NCBI GenBank assembly: GCA_023398295.1 | Contig: JAEWSL010000022.1 | Location: forward strand, 1 to 17,127 | Reading direction: 5' to 3' | Length of the DNA: 17,127 nt | Source: Elusimicrobiota bacterium | GTDB lineage: Bacteria > Elusimicrobiota > Elusimicrobia > Elusimicrobiales > Elusimicrobiaceae | In this document: one piece after another, positions 6,622-12,139 of the stretch | Numbering within the stretch: position 1 is the stretch's first letter | How the letters are laid out: the number at the start of each line of letters is the position of its first letter | Translations under genes and position numbers: made by a program | The notes under the pieces: model-generated | Told to the model about the DNA's origin: nothing | Databases searched by the model: none | Seen by the model: only the letters and a program-made list of their open reading frames with translations

Positions 6622-7809
6622 TTATTTAAGCATTGATAACAATATCCCCGCCACCACCGCCGAACCTATAACCCCCGCCACATTAGGCCCCATGGCGTGC
6701 ATCAGCAGATAATTGTTAGGATCATACTCCTGCCCTACCTTATTTGAAACGCGCGCGGCCATCGGCACAGCCGAAACGCCCGCGCTGCCGATAAGCGGGT
6801 TAATTTTATGTTTGGAAAATAAGTTCATAAACTTGGCCAGCAAAACGCCGCTGCCCGTGCCGACGCAAAATGCCACAAGCCCCAAAATTACGATGGCTAC
6901 CGTCTTAAACTGCAAAAATTTATCAGCCGCCAGTTTGGAGCCTACCGCAAGACCAAGCAAAATTGTAACTATATTTATAAGTTCGTTCTGGGCGGTTTTG
7001 CTTAGTCTGTCTGCCACGCCGCACTCTTTAATGAGGTTGCCGAACATCAGCATGCCGATAAGGGGCGTAGCGTCGGGAATAAATAAAATACAAAGCAAAA
7101 GCACAGTTATGGGAAATAAAATCTTCTCCCTCTTACTGACGTGGCGCAACTGCTCCATAACTATTTTTCTTTCTTTCTCGGTCGTAAGCAGGCGCATTAT
7201 TGGCGGCTGTATTATGGGCACAAGAGCCATATAAGAATAAGCCGCAACCGCAATTGCGCCCAAAAGTTCCGGCGAAAGTTTGGAGGTTAAAAATATCGCG
7301 GTGGGCCCGTCCGCCCCGCCGATAATGCCTATTGAGGCGGCGTCCCTTACGCTGAAAGTAAGGTCGGGAATAAAATTGCCCAACATAAGCGCGCCAAAGA
7401 TTGTAAAGAAAATGCCAAACTGCGCCGCCGCGCCTAAAAGCATTGTGCGCGGATTTGCAATCAGCGGGCCAAAATCCGTCATAGCGCCGACGCCCATAAA
7501 TATCAACAGAGGGAAAAGGCCGCTCTCAATGCCAAGCCCGTATACCTGCCCCAAAAAGCCGCCAAAAGCGGTGGTAACAACGCCGCCGTCGCCCGCGGTC
7601 ATAGTGCTCAAAGCCGCAATGCCCGCGACAGGTATGTTTGAAAGCAGTCCGCCAAAGCCGATGGGGATAAGCAAAAGAGGCTCAAACTGTTTGACGATGC
7701 CAAGCCATAAAATAAACAGGCAGATAATTATCATCACAATCTGCCCGATTTGAAAATTGGCTATGCCCGTAGTGCCCCAAAGATTAAAAAACGATTGTAC
7801 GATATCCAT
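6622..7809 (-). CDS. oadB: Sodium-translocating decarboxylase, beta subunit (OadB/GcdB family)
   Basis: The 395-residue product is a polytopic membrane protein with many hydrophobic segments. It decarboxylates carboxybiotin carried by the alpha subunit and uses the energy to pump Na+ out of the cell. Family landmarks are GFGGLLSNIP near residue 51, GVGAMTDFGPLIANP near 106-120, GIIGGADGPTAIF near 161-173 with the essential Asp (here Asp167), and HAMGPNVAGVIGSA near 371-384 with the conserved Asn (Asn376) and Ser (Ser383). The gene follows oadA by 16 bp with a strong AAGGAG site. It is the last gene of the operon. The subunit is shared among oxaloacetate, glutaconyl-CoA and methylmalonyl-CoA pumps, so it does not reveal the substrate. 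Confidence 0.95.
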   Translation of the reverse strand: MDIVQSFFNLWGTTGIANFQIGQIVMIIICLFILWLGIVKQFEPLLLIPIGFGGLLSNIPVAGIAALSTMTAGDGGVVTTAFGGFLGQVYGLGIESGLFPLLIFMGVGAMTDFGPLIANPRTMLLGAAAQFGIFFTIFGALMLGNFIPDLTFSVRDAASIGIIGGADGPTAIFLTSKLSPELLGAIAVAAYSYMALVPIIQPPIMRLLTTEKERKIVMEQLRHVSKREKILFPITVLLLCILFIPDATPLIGMLMFGNLIKECGVADRLSKTAQNELINIVTILLGLAVGSKLAADKFLQFKTVAIVILGLVAFCVGTGSGVLLAKFMNLFSKHKINPLIGSAGVSAVPMAARVSNKVGQEYDPNNYLLMHAMGPNVAGVIGSAVVAGILLSMLK

Positions 7810-7825
7810 TTTTAAGCTCCTTCCC

Positions 7826-9643
7826 TTAACCTAAAACGGCCACAACAGCGCCGGTTTGCAATTGCTCGCCGTTTTTAACTTTGAAAGTTATTTTGCCGTC
7901 GGCGGGGGCTTTGATTTCGGTTTCCATTTTCATAGCTTCAATAACAAGTATCGGCTGGCCTTTTGCAACTTGCGCGCCGTCCTCAACGGGAAAGCGCATC
8001 ACCACGCCGGGCAGCGGGGATTTGACCTCAACGCAGACTGCCGTTGCGGCGCAAGTCTTTGCGTCCGCCGCGCTTTTTGCGCCTGTCTGCGCCGCCGCGC
8101 TCAAGCCCTCCTTGACGTCAACATCGTAAGTTTTGCCGTTTACCACAGCTTTGCCGTTTTCAAAAGAAATTGCAAAACTTTCGCCCGAAACCGTAACAGT
8201 ATAGGCGTTTGCGCTCTTCTTTTGGGTTTGCTCGGAAACGTTTTTCCTCACGCCGAGTTTGGCTTCGCCTTTGAGAAACGCTATGCCCTTTTGGCCGCAG
8301 GCTGCGGCGATAAAAACATTTTCGTCCGTAACGGGAAGATTATTTGAGGTAAGCATTTCCGTAGCGGGCTTTACGCCTTTTTTAGGGTTTGCGTCGTTGA
8401 TTTCAAGAACGGTTTTTTTAGTAGGCTCAAGCCCCATTTGCGCCGAGGCAAGTTTTACTATTTCTGCGTCGGGCTCAACAGGCGTTTTGCCAAAGTAGCC
8501 TAAAACCATTTTGCCGTAGCCGTCGGCAAACTTCTTCCAAGGGCCAAACATTACGTTGTTAAAAGCCTGCTGGAAATAAAACTGACTGACGGGGGTAACC
8601 GAAGTGCCAAAGCCGCCTTTTCTGACGGCTTCGCCCATGGCGTTAAAAATCTCGTCGTATTTATCCATAATGCCGTTGTCCCTTAGCATTTGAGTGTTGG
8701 CCGTAAGCGCGCCGCCCGGCAGCGGGGAAAAGGGAATAGTAGGCTCCACCTTAAGGGCCTCGGGCGGCAGGAAATAATCTTTCATGCAGTCCTTAAAAAC
8801 TTCTTCGGCTTTTTTAACTTTCTCCACGTCTATATCTAAAGTGTAATTGCTGCCGCGCAGGGCGTGCCACATTACCAAAATGTCCGTCTGGCAGGTGCCG
8901 CCGCTGGCGGGCGCCATAGAAAGGTCAATCCTGTCTGCGCCGCCTTCAATTGCCGCTAGATAGCAGGTTGCGCCGTTGCCGCCCGTTTCGTGCGTGTGGA
9001 AGCAGACTTCCACTTCGGACGGAAGCATTTTCTTTGCAAGCATTATGGTTTCTTTGACGGTAGCGGGCGTGCTTGTGCCGCTTGCGTCTTTGAAAGCAAC
9101 GCTGTCAAAAGGCACTCCGGAATCTAAAATTTGTTTTAAGATGCCTGCGTAAAATTTGGGGGTGTGTACGCGGCCTTCTTTATCCCAAGAGGGCGCAAGG
9201 GACATCATGGTAACGGTAACTTCGTGTTTTAAGCCGGCGTCTTTAATGCATTTGCCGCTGTAGATTAAATTGTTAACGTCGTTAAGCGCGTCAAAATTTC
9301 TAATAGTGGTAACGCCGTGCTTTTTGAAAGTCTGCGCGTGCAGCTTTATGATATCCGACGGCTGGGAATCAAGCCCGACAACGTTTACGCCGCGCGCAAG
9401 CGTTTGCAAATTAGCGTCGGGGCCGACAGCTTTGCGAAAAGCGTCCATAACGTCGTAAGCATTCTCCTGATTATAAAAAAACGCGCTTTGGAAAGTTGCC
9501 CCGCCGCCCGATTCAAAATGCGTAACGCCCGCTTCGCGCGCGGCCTGCACCGCGGGAAGGAAATCTTTGGAAATCACTCTTGCGCCGTAGACGGACTGAA
9601 AGCCGTCCCTAAAAGCCGTTATCATAAACTTAATCTTCTTCAT
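7826..9643 (-). CDS. oadA: Biotin-dependent carboxyltransferase alpha subunit, OadA-like, with C-terminal biotin domain
   Basis: The 605-residue product has an N-terminal HMGL-like TIM-barrel carboxyltransferase domain, a conserved PYC/OadA region, an Ala-rich linker (about 510-530) and a biotinyl domain with EAMKME, in which Lys572 is the biotin site. Metal and catalytic residues are present: Arg12-Asp13 and Gln16 (RDGFQS), ARGVN with Arg84, Lys185 (FKDASG), and His216/His218 (FHTHET). This fits transfer of CO2 from a 2-oxo acid such as oxaloacetate to biotin. Several motifs differ from textbook OadA: RDGFQS for RDAHQS, ESGGGATF for ECWGGATF, FKDASG for KDMAG and GGTCQTD for GGTSQP. The exact substrate is therefore less certain. 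A strong AGGAG precedes the ATG. It lies between oadG and oadB. Confidence 0.9.
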   Translation of the reverse strand: MKKIKFMITAFRDGFQSVYGARVISKDFLPAVQAAREAGVTHFESGGGATFQSAFFYNQENAYDVMDAFRKAVGPDANLQTLARGVNVVGLDSQPSDIIKLHAQTFKKHGVTTIRNFDALNDVNNLIYSGKCIKDAGLKHEVTVTMMSLAPSWDKEGRVHTPKFYAGILKQILDSGVPFDSVAFKDASGTSTPATVKETIMLAKKMLPSEVEVCFHTHETGGNGATCYLAAIEGGADRIDLSMAPASGGTCQTDILVMWHALRGSNYTLDIDVEKVKKAEEVFKDCMKDYFLPPEALKVEPTIPFSPLPGGALTANTQMLRDNGIMDKYDEIFNAMGEAVRKGGFGTSVTPVSQFYFQQAFNNVMFGPWKKFADGYGKMVLGYFGKTPVEPDAEIVKLASAQMGLEPTKKTVLEINDANPKKGVKPATEMLTSNNLPVTDENVFIAAACGQKGIAFLKGEAKLGVRKNVSEQTQKKSANAYTVTVSGESFAISFENGKAVVNGKTYDVDVKEGLSAAAQTGAKSAADAKTCAATAVCVEVKSPLPGVVMRFPVEDGAQVAKGQPILVIEAMKMETEIKAPADGKITFKVKNGEQLQTGAVVAVLG

Positions 9644-9664
9644 TTTTTATTTCTCCTTTGTTTA

Positions 9665-9680
9665 TGCTTTTATCAAAGCA
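9665..9680. repeat. Small perfect hairpin in the oadG-oadA spacer
   Basis: TGCTTT (9665-9670) and AAAGCA (9675-9680) form a perfect 6-bp stem with a four-base loop in the 100-bp spacer between oadG and oadA. It has no T-run typical of a terminator. It could mark an RNA processing or stability site that sets subunit ratios, or be chance in an AT-rich spacer. Confidence 0.3.
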
Positions 9681-9743
9681 CTTACTACCTGTTATAAATC
9701 TTTCTTAAATCTTTTTTCGCCGCTTACTTAGTTTTACTTGGCC

Positions 9744-9977
9744 TTACTTGGCAAAATGTTTCGCCGAAGCCACCGCAAGGGCAATTTTAAGCTTCTCCGG
9801 GACGAAAACCGTTCCTACGCTTTTCTTTTCAACTTTTTGCGGAAAGCGTTTTTCCAGAAGGTTCACAATTAAACCTAAAACTATCATCACGACGACAAGC
9901 AGGATAAGAAACAAAAACGTCGTGCCCATGCCCACTACCATAAGTTCAAAACTCTTCTCCAAAACCTCTGTGTTCAT
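9744..9977 (-). CDS. oadG: Sodium pump decarboxylase gamma subunit (OadG family)
   Basis: The 77-residue product has one membrane helix (about residues 11-38, VVGMGTTFLFLILLVVV) followed by a charged cytoplasmic tail. This is the topology of OAD_gamma subunits, which hold the alpha and beta subunits together and speed assembly. The GMGTTF motif at the start of the helix is typical of the family. The tail is short and lacks the zinc-binding His/Asp extension known from Klebsiella OadG. AAGGAG lies about 9 bases upstream of the ATG. The position between birA and oadA supports the call despite the small size. Confidence 0.88.
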   Translation of the reverse strand: MNTEVLEKSFELMVVGMGTTFLFLILLVVVMIVLGLIVNLLEKRFPQKVEKKSVGTVFVPEKLKIALAVASAKHFAK

Positions 9978-10007
9978 TTTTACTTACTCCTTGTTTACGT
10001 AATTAAA

Positions 10008-10718
10008 TCAAAAATCCATATCGCCTACGGCAATTTCTTTAAGGCCGCCGTCCTGCGCCTCAAGCGCAAGAAGGCCTTCCTCCGTAATATCGCGCAAAAT
10101 CCCCGTAAAAACACCCTGCGCGGTGCGCAAGGTGACAGTATTGCCCAAGGCGCAAAGCGCGGCCTTAAAATCCCCCCTTATGGCGGCAAAGCCGTTTTCC
10201 ATAATACGGGAGTAATAACCGTCAAAAGCAGTACATATTTCTTCAAGCAAAGCTTGAGAATCAAAATTAAAGCCAAGCTCTTTTAAGGTAACGGCAGGCT
10301 TGTCGCAAAGTAGTTTTGGCTGTGATAAATTTAGTCCCGCGCCGACGATAATTCCCAAAAGCGCGCCGTTTTGGTCAAGCACGCATTCGCTTAAAATGCC
10401 GCAAAGTTTTCTGCCGTCGCAAAGCACGTCGTTTGGCCATTTTATATAAGCGGCGACTTTATGGTTTTTTAACGTTTTGCAAACAGCCAAAGCCATGGCT
10501 AAAGTAAAAGAACAAAACGGACTGAGTTCAAAATTTTTAGGTTTTAAGACGACGCTGAAATATAAACCGCCCTCTTCGGACAGCCAAATGCGCTGCATGC
10601 GCCCTCGTCCGTCGGTTTGCATTTTTGCCGTTATCACGTCTTTATGCGAGAGGTCTTTTATATGTTCCTTAGCATAAGTGTTGGTGGAAGGCAGGTTGTC
10701 AAATCCTAAAATCCGCAT
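10008..10718 (-). CDS. birA: Biotin--[biotin carboxyl-carrier protein] ligase, short form without DNA-binding domain
   Basis: The 236-residue product activates biotin as biotinyl-AMP and attaches it to the acceptor lysine of carrier domains. Visible motifs are STNTYAKEH (11-19), QTDGRGRMQRIW (34-45, the biotinyl-AMP loop, usually GRGRxGR), GLYFSVVL (51-58) and KWPNDVLCDGRKLCGIL (93-109) with the catalytic Lys93. A C-terminal SH3-like segment follows. The N-terminal winged helix of the repressor-type BirA is absent, so this is an enzyme and not a repressor. It opens the operon birA-oadG-oadA-oadB, with OadA Lys572 as its obvious target. No Shine-Dalgarno is seen before the ATG. TAAAAT six bases upstream suggests a leaderless message. 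Confidence 0.94.
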   Translation of the reverse strand: MRILGFDNLPSTNTYAKEHIKDLSHKDVITAKMQTDGRGRMQRIWLSEEGGLYFSVVLKPKNFELSPFCSFTLAMALAVCKTLKNHKVAAYIKWPNDVLCDGRKLCGILSECVLDQNGALLGIIVGAGLNLSQPKLLCDKPAVTLKELGFNFDSQALLEEICTAFDGYYSRIMENGFAAIRGDFKAALCALGNTVTLRTAQGVFTGILRDITEEGLLALEAQDGGLKEIAVGDMDF

Positions 10719-10724
10719 ACTATT

Positions 10725-10753
10725 ATTTTAGCATTTAAGGACGAAACCCGCAA
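10725..10753 (-). promoter_or_regulatory. Candidate promoter of birA-oadGAB
   Basis: On the minus strand TTGCGG (10753-10748) and the extended box TGCTAAAAT (TAAAAT at 10730-10725) are 17 bases apart. The birA ATG begins six bases after TAAAAT, so the predicted start site lies on or next to the ATG. The -35 match is weak (TTG only); the extended -10 is good. The spacing matches that upstream of mnmE. Confidence 0.42.
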
Positions 10754-10755
10754 CA

Positions 10756-10781
10756 AAGCCGCCCTTGAAAAAAGGCGGCTT
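10756..10781 (-). terminator. Probable rho-independent terminator of the pilin gene
   Basis: AAGCCGCC (10756-10763) and GGCGGCTT (10774-10781) form a perfect 8-bp stem with a 10-base loop, 31 bp after the pilin stop. Read in the pilin direction, the stem is followed by TGTTG, a poor U-tract, so termination may be partial. On the + strand it is followed by ATTTTC. It separates the pilin from the birA promoter. Confidence 0.6.
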
Positions 10782-10811
10782 ATTTTCGTCTTAAATATAG
10801 CGTAAATTTGT

Positions 10812-11393
10812 TTAAGGGAAACGGTACACGTTTGTATAGGCTACGAGAGAAACTGCGCCAGAATCATACATAGTGCCCCTGCGCTCCGGCTGCGCATTGG
10901 TCAAAGCCGCGCAAAGCCTGTTTGCGCGCTTGTTATCAACGCCGGCGTAACAATATTTTTCATTGAGAGGGTTAAGATTCGCGTCCCAAATTCTTTCTTC
11001 GTAGGCGTATTGCTTTTCCCCGTTTTGATAACCCGCGCTGCCCTTTGAAAGTAATTCCCCCAAAAAATAAAAAGTTATAGAGGAGGAAGAATATCTGGAT
11101 CTTATGGAATTACAATAAAGAGGGGCTAAATTCTTAGGCATAGTGATATCTAAATTGGCTATGCAATGCTCATACTTGCCCGTGGCAAGAAAAGAACGTC
11201 TTGAAGCGTTTGCAATCTGAGATACTAAGTCCATATGTGTTGAGTAATCGGCCTTGTCGGAAGCAAGCTGATACTGCGGCAAAGCAATGGCGGCAAGTAT
11301 CCCTATGATTAAGACGACAATTAACATTTCTATAAGCGTAAAGCCGTTATGGGCTTTTTTATTAACACTTCTTTTAATTAAGTTTTCTTTCAT
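10812..11393 (-). CDS. Type IV pilin-like protein (prepilin N-terminal cleavage/methylation motif)
   Basis: The 193-residue product has a basic 17-residue leader ending in Gly17, then FTLIEMLIVVLIIGI. Prepilin peptidase would cut after Gly17, and Glu22 is mature Glu5, needed for pilus assembly. The hydrophobic helix runs to about residue 38 and is followed by ALPQYQ. The globular part has GKYEHC...LDITMP and four Cys residues (77, 94, 148, 161), which could form two disulfides if exported. GGAG sits about six bases before the ATG. The gene stands alone between a terminator and repeat copy B. It could be a structural pilin or a minor pseudopilin; nothing in the sequence decides this. PilT, the retraction ATPase, is encoded upstream in the ftsZ operon. 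AGA/AGG and other AT-richer codons are a little more common than in neighbours. Confidence 0.93.
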   Translation of the reverse strand: MKENLIKRSVNKKAHNGFTLIEMLIVVLIIGILAAIALPQYQLASDKADYSTHMDLVSQIANASRRSFLATGKYEHCIANLDITMPKNLAPLYCNSIRSRYSSSSITFYFLGELLSKGSAGYQNGEKQYAYEERIWDANLNPLNEKYCYAGVDNKRANRLCAALTNAQPERRGTMYDSGAVSLVAYTNVYRFP

Positions 11394-11424
11394 ATTCGCT
11401 CCGAAAATGCAAACGGCAATAAAC

Positions 11425-11447
11425 TAAGACAAAACACGACTGTCTTA
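11425..11447. promoter_or_regulatory. Inverted repeat in the pilin leader
   Basis: TAAGACA (11425-11431) and TGTCTTA (11441-11447) form a perfect 7-bp inverted repeat with a nine-base loop, 32 bp upstream of the pilin ATG. If transcription starts near 11480, this lies in the 5' untranslated region. It could be an operator or an RNA hairpin. Its role is unknown. Confidence 0.35.
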
Positions 11448-11486
11448 ATTTGTGCGGTCTGCCATTCTTCTTTATTGTATATAAAA

Positions 11487-11514
11487 ATCGTATATTAAAA
11501 AAAACGCACGTCAA
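11487..11514 (-). promoter_or_regulatory. Candidate promoter of the pilin gene
   Basis: On the minus strand TTGACG (11514-11509) is followed after 16 bases by TACGAT (11492-11487). The intervening stretch includes an eight-T run. A second possible -10, TACAAT at 11479-11474, has no good -35 partner. Either would give a leader of about 75-90 bases. The -35 starts only seven bases beyond the end of repeat copy B. Confidence 0.35.
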
Positions 11515-11520
11515 ATTCTT

Positions 11521-11694
11521 TTTTGGCGGTGCGCTTAGGCGCACACTTGGCAAATAGGCTAAGCAAAGCAAATTCCAAGCTTCGTTTTTTCAATTAAACA
11601 ACAGATTTTTTGGCTTGCGCGCCAACTGTACGCCATATGCGGGGTAAGCTATGCAAGGCAATGTCCAAGCTTCGCTTTTCCAATTAAACAGCAG
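11521..11694 (-). repeat. Dispersed repeat, copy B (two tandem units, inverted relative to copy A)
   Basis: Read on the minus strand from 11694, two units start 90 bases apart (11694 and 11604), exactly as in copy A. Both carry the AAGCGAAGCTTGG-type head (unit 2 is changed to AAACGAAGCTTGG). Unit 2 ends in the hairpin GTGCGC-CTAA-GCGCAC, with the same stem as copy A but a different loop. The unit 1 hairpin has decayed on one side (GCGTACA instead of GCGCGCC). The frame that is open in copy A has a TGA in unit 2 here. Copies A and B face each other across about 5 kb that holds oadB, oadA, oadG, birA and the pilin gene. Confidence 0.85.
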
Positions 11695-11734
11695 AAACAA
11701 CGCGTAGTTTTACGTTTTTGTCGTTATAAATAAG

Positions 11735-11913
11735 GTGTCGTCCTTGCGCGAGGCGACGAACGGTTGTATTGTGAGGAGCGCTCGGAAGCAATCTTCAATT
11801 ATTCTGTTGTCGTTTGCTGTTGTCTTTAAGTTTTATATTAATTTTCCGATTTACTACATAATGGAAGATTGCTTCCGAGCGTTCGCTGCGCTCACCTCGC
11901 GCAAAGACGACAC
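11735..11913. mobile_element. Palindromic element with long imperfect terminal inverted repeats (MITE-like)
   Basis: The left arm starts GTGTCGTCCTTGCGCGAGG (11735-11753) and the right arm ends CCTCGCGCAAAGACGACAC (11895-11913), complementary at 18 of 19 positions. Inside these, GCTCGGAAGCAATCTTC (11780-11796) pairs with GAAGATTGCTTCCGAGC (11864-11880). The middle of the arms is unequal: the left arm is about 12 bases longer. About 60 AT-rich bases form the loop. The TTGCG-GAGG...GAAGCAATC theme resembles the widespread intergenic palindrome family with TTGCGAGGAGCGAAGC...GAAGCAATC. No transposase is present and no clear target-site duplication is seen. It could also be transcribed as a structured RNA. 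Confidence 0.65.
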
Positions 11914-11946
11914 TAATTGACAACGGCAAAAACACACGGCAACAAA

Positions 11947-11964
11947 GCGCACGCTTATGTGCGC
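11947..11964. repeat. Hairpin GCGCAC-N6-GTGCGC
   Basis: A perfect 6-bp stem with loop GCTTAT lies downstream of the rpsA terminator. On the minus strand it is followed by TTTGTTGCC, nearly the same tail as the hairpin after the pilin gene. It may be a backup terminator. Its stem also resembles the GTGCGC/GCGCAC hairpins of repeat copies A and B, so it may be a repeat fragment. Apart from this, 11914-12042 shows nothing recognisable. Confidence 0.4.
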
Positions 11965-12042
11965 CAAACGCATATAAACAAGTTCCCGCAAATTCTACTC
12001 TATCAAAAGGATTTTTTCTGTACTTAACACAACGCTATAACC

Positions 12043-12067
12043 TAAAAACCCCGACCTAGACGGGGTT
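12043..12067 (-). terminator. Rho-independent terminator of the ftsZ-pilT-cmk/plsC-rpsA operon
   Basis: On the minus strand AACCCCG and CGGGGTT form a perfect 7-bp GC-rich stem with a seven-base loop (12054-12060), followed by a run of T's (complement of A's at 12044-12048). It lies about 70 bp after the rpsA stop. This is the clearest terminator in the window. Confidence 0.85.
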
Positions 12068-12083
12068 CTCAAACGCACAAATA

Positions 12084-12108
12084 CGGGCGCGCCTTTTGGA
12101 CGCGCCCG
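12084..12108. repeat. Second GC-rich hairpin after rpsA
   Basis: CGGGCGCG (12084-12091) and CGCGCCCG (12101-12108) form a perfect 8-bp stem with a nine-base loop. It lies between the rpsA stop and the terminator at 12043-12067. Without a T-run directly behind it, it more likely protects the 3' end or helps pausing than terminates on its own. Confidence 0.5.
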
Positions 12109-12139
12109 CAAATCATTAAAACACTGGGAATGCTTTCTC

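Noticed and set aside
9644..9743. Riboswitch or small gene in the 100-bp oadG-oadA spacer
   Set aside because: Only a 6-bp hairpin and AT-rich sequence are visible; no open frame or known aptamer pattern.
11374..11571. Minus-strand reading frame ending within the pilin start (65 codons)
   Set aside because: It is formed from the repeat copy B tail and the pilin promoter and leader; no Shine-Dalgarno or recognisable domain.
11735..11920. Plus-strand reading frame of 61 codons
   Set aside because: It is entirely made of the palindromic element; no start signals, and composition follows the inverted repeat.
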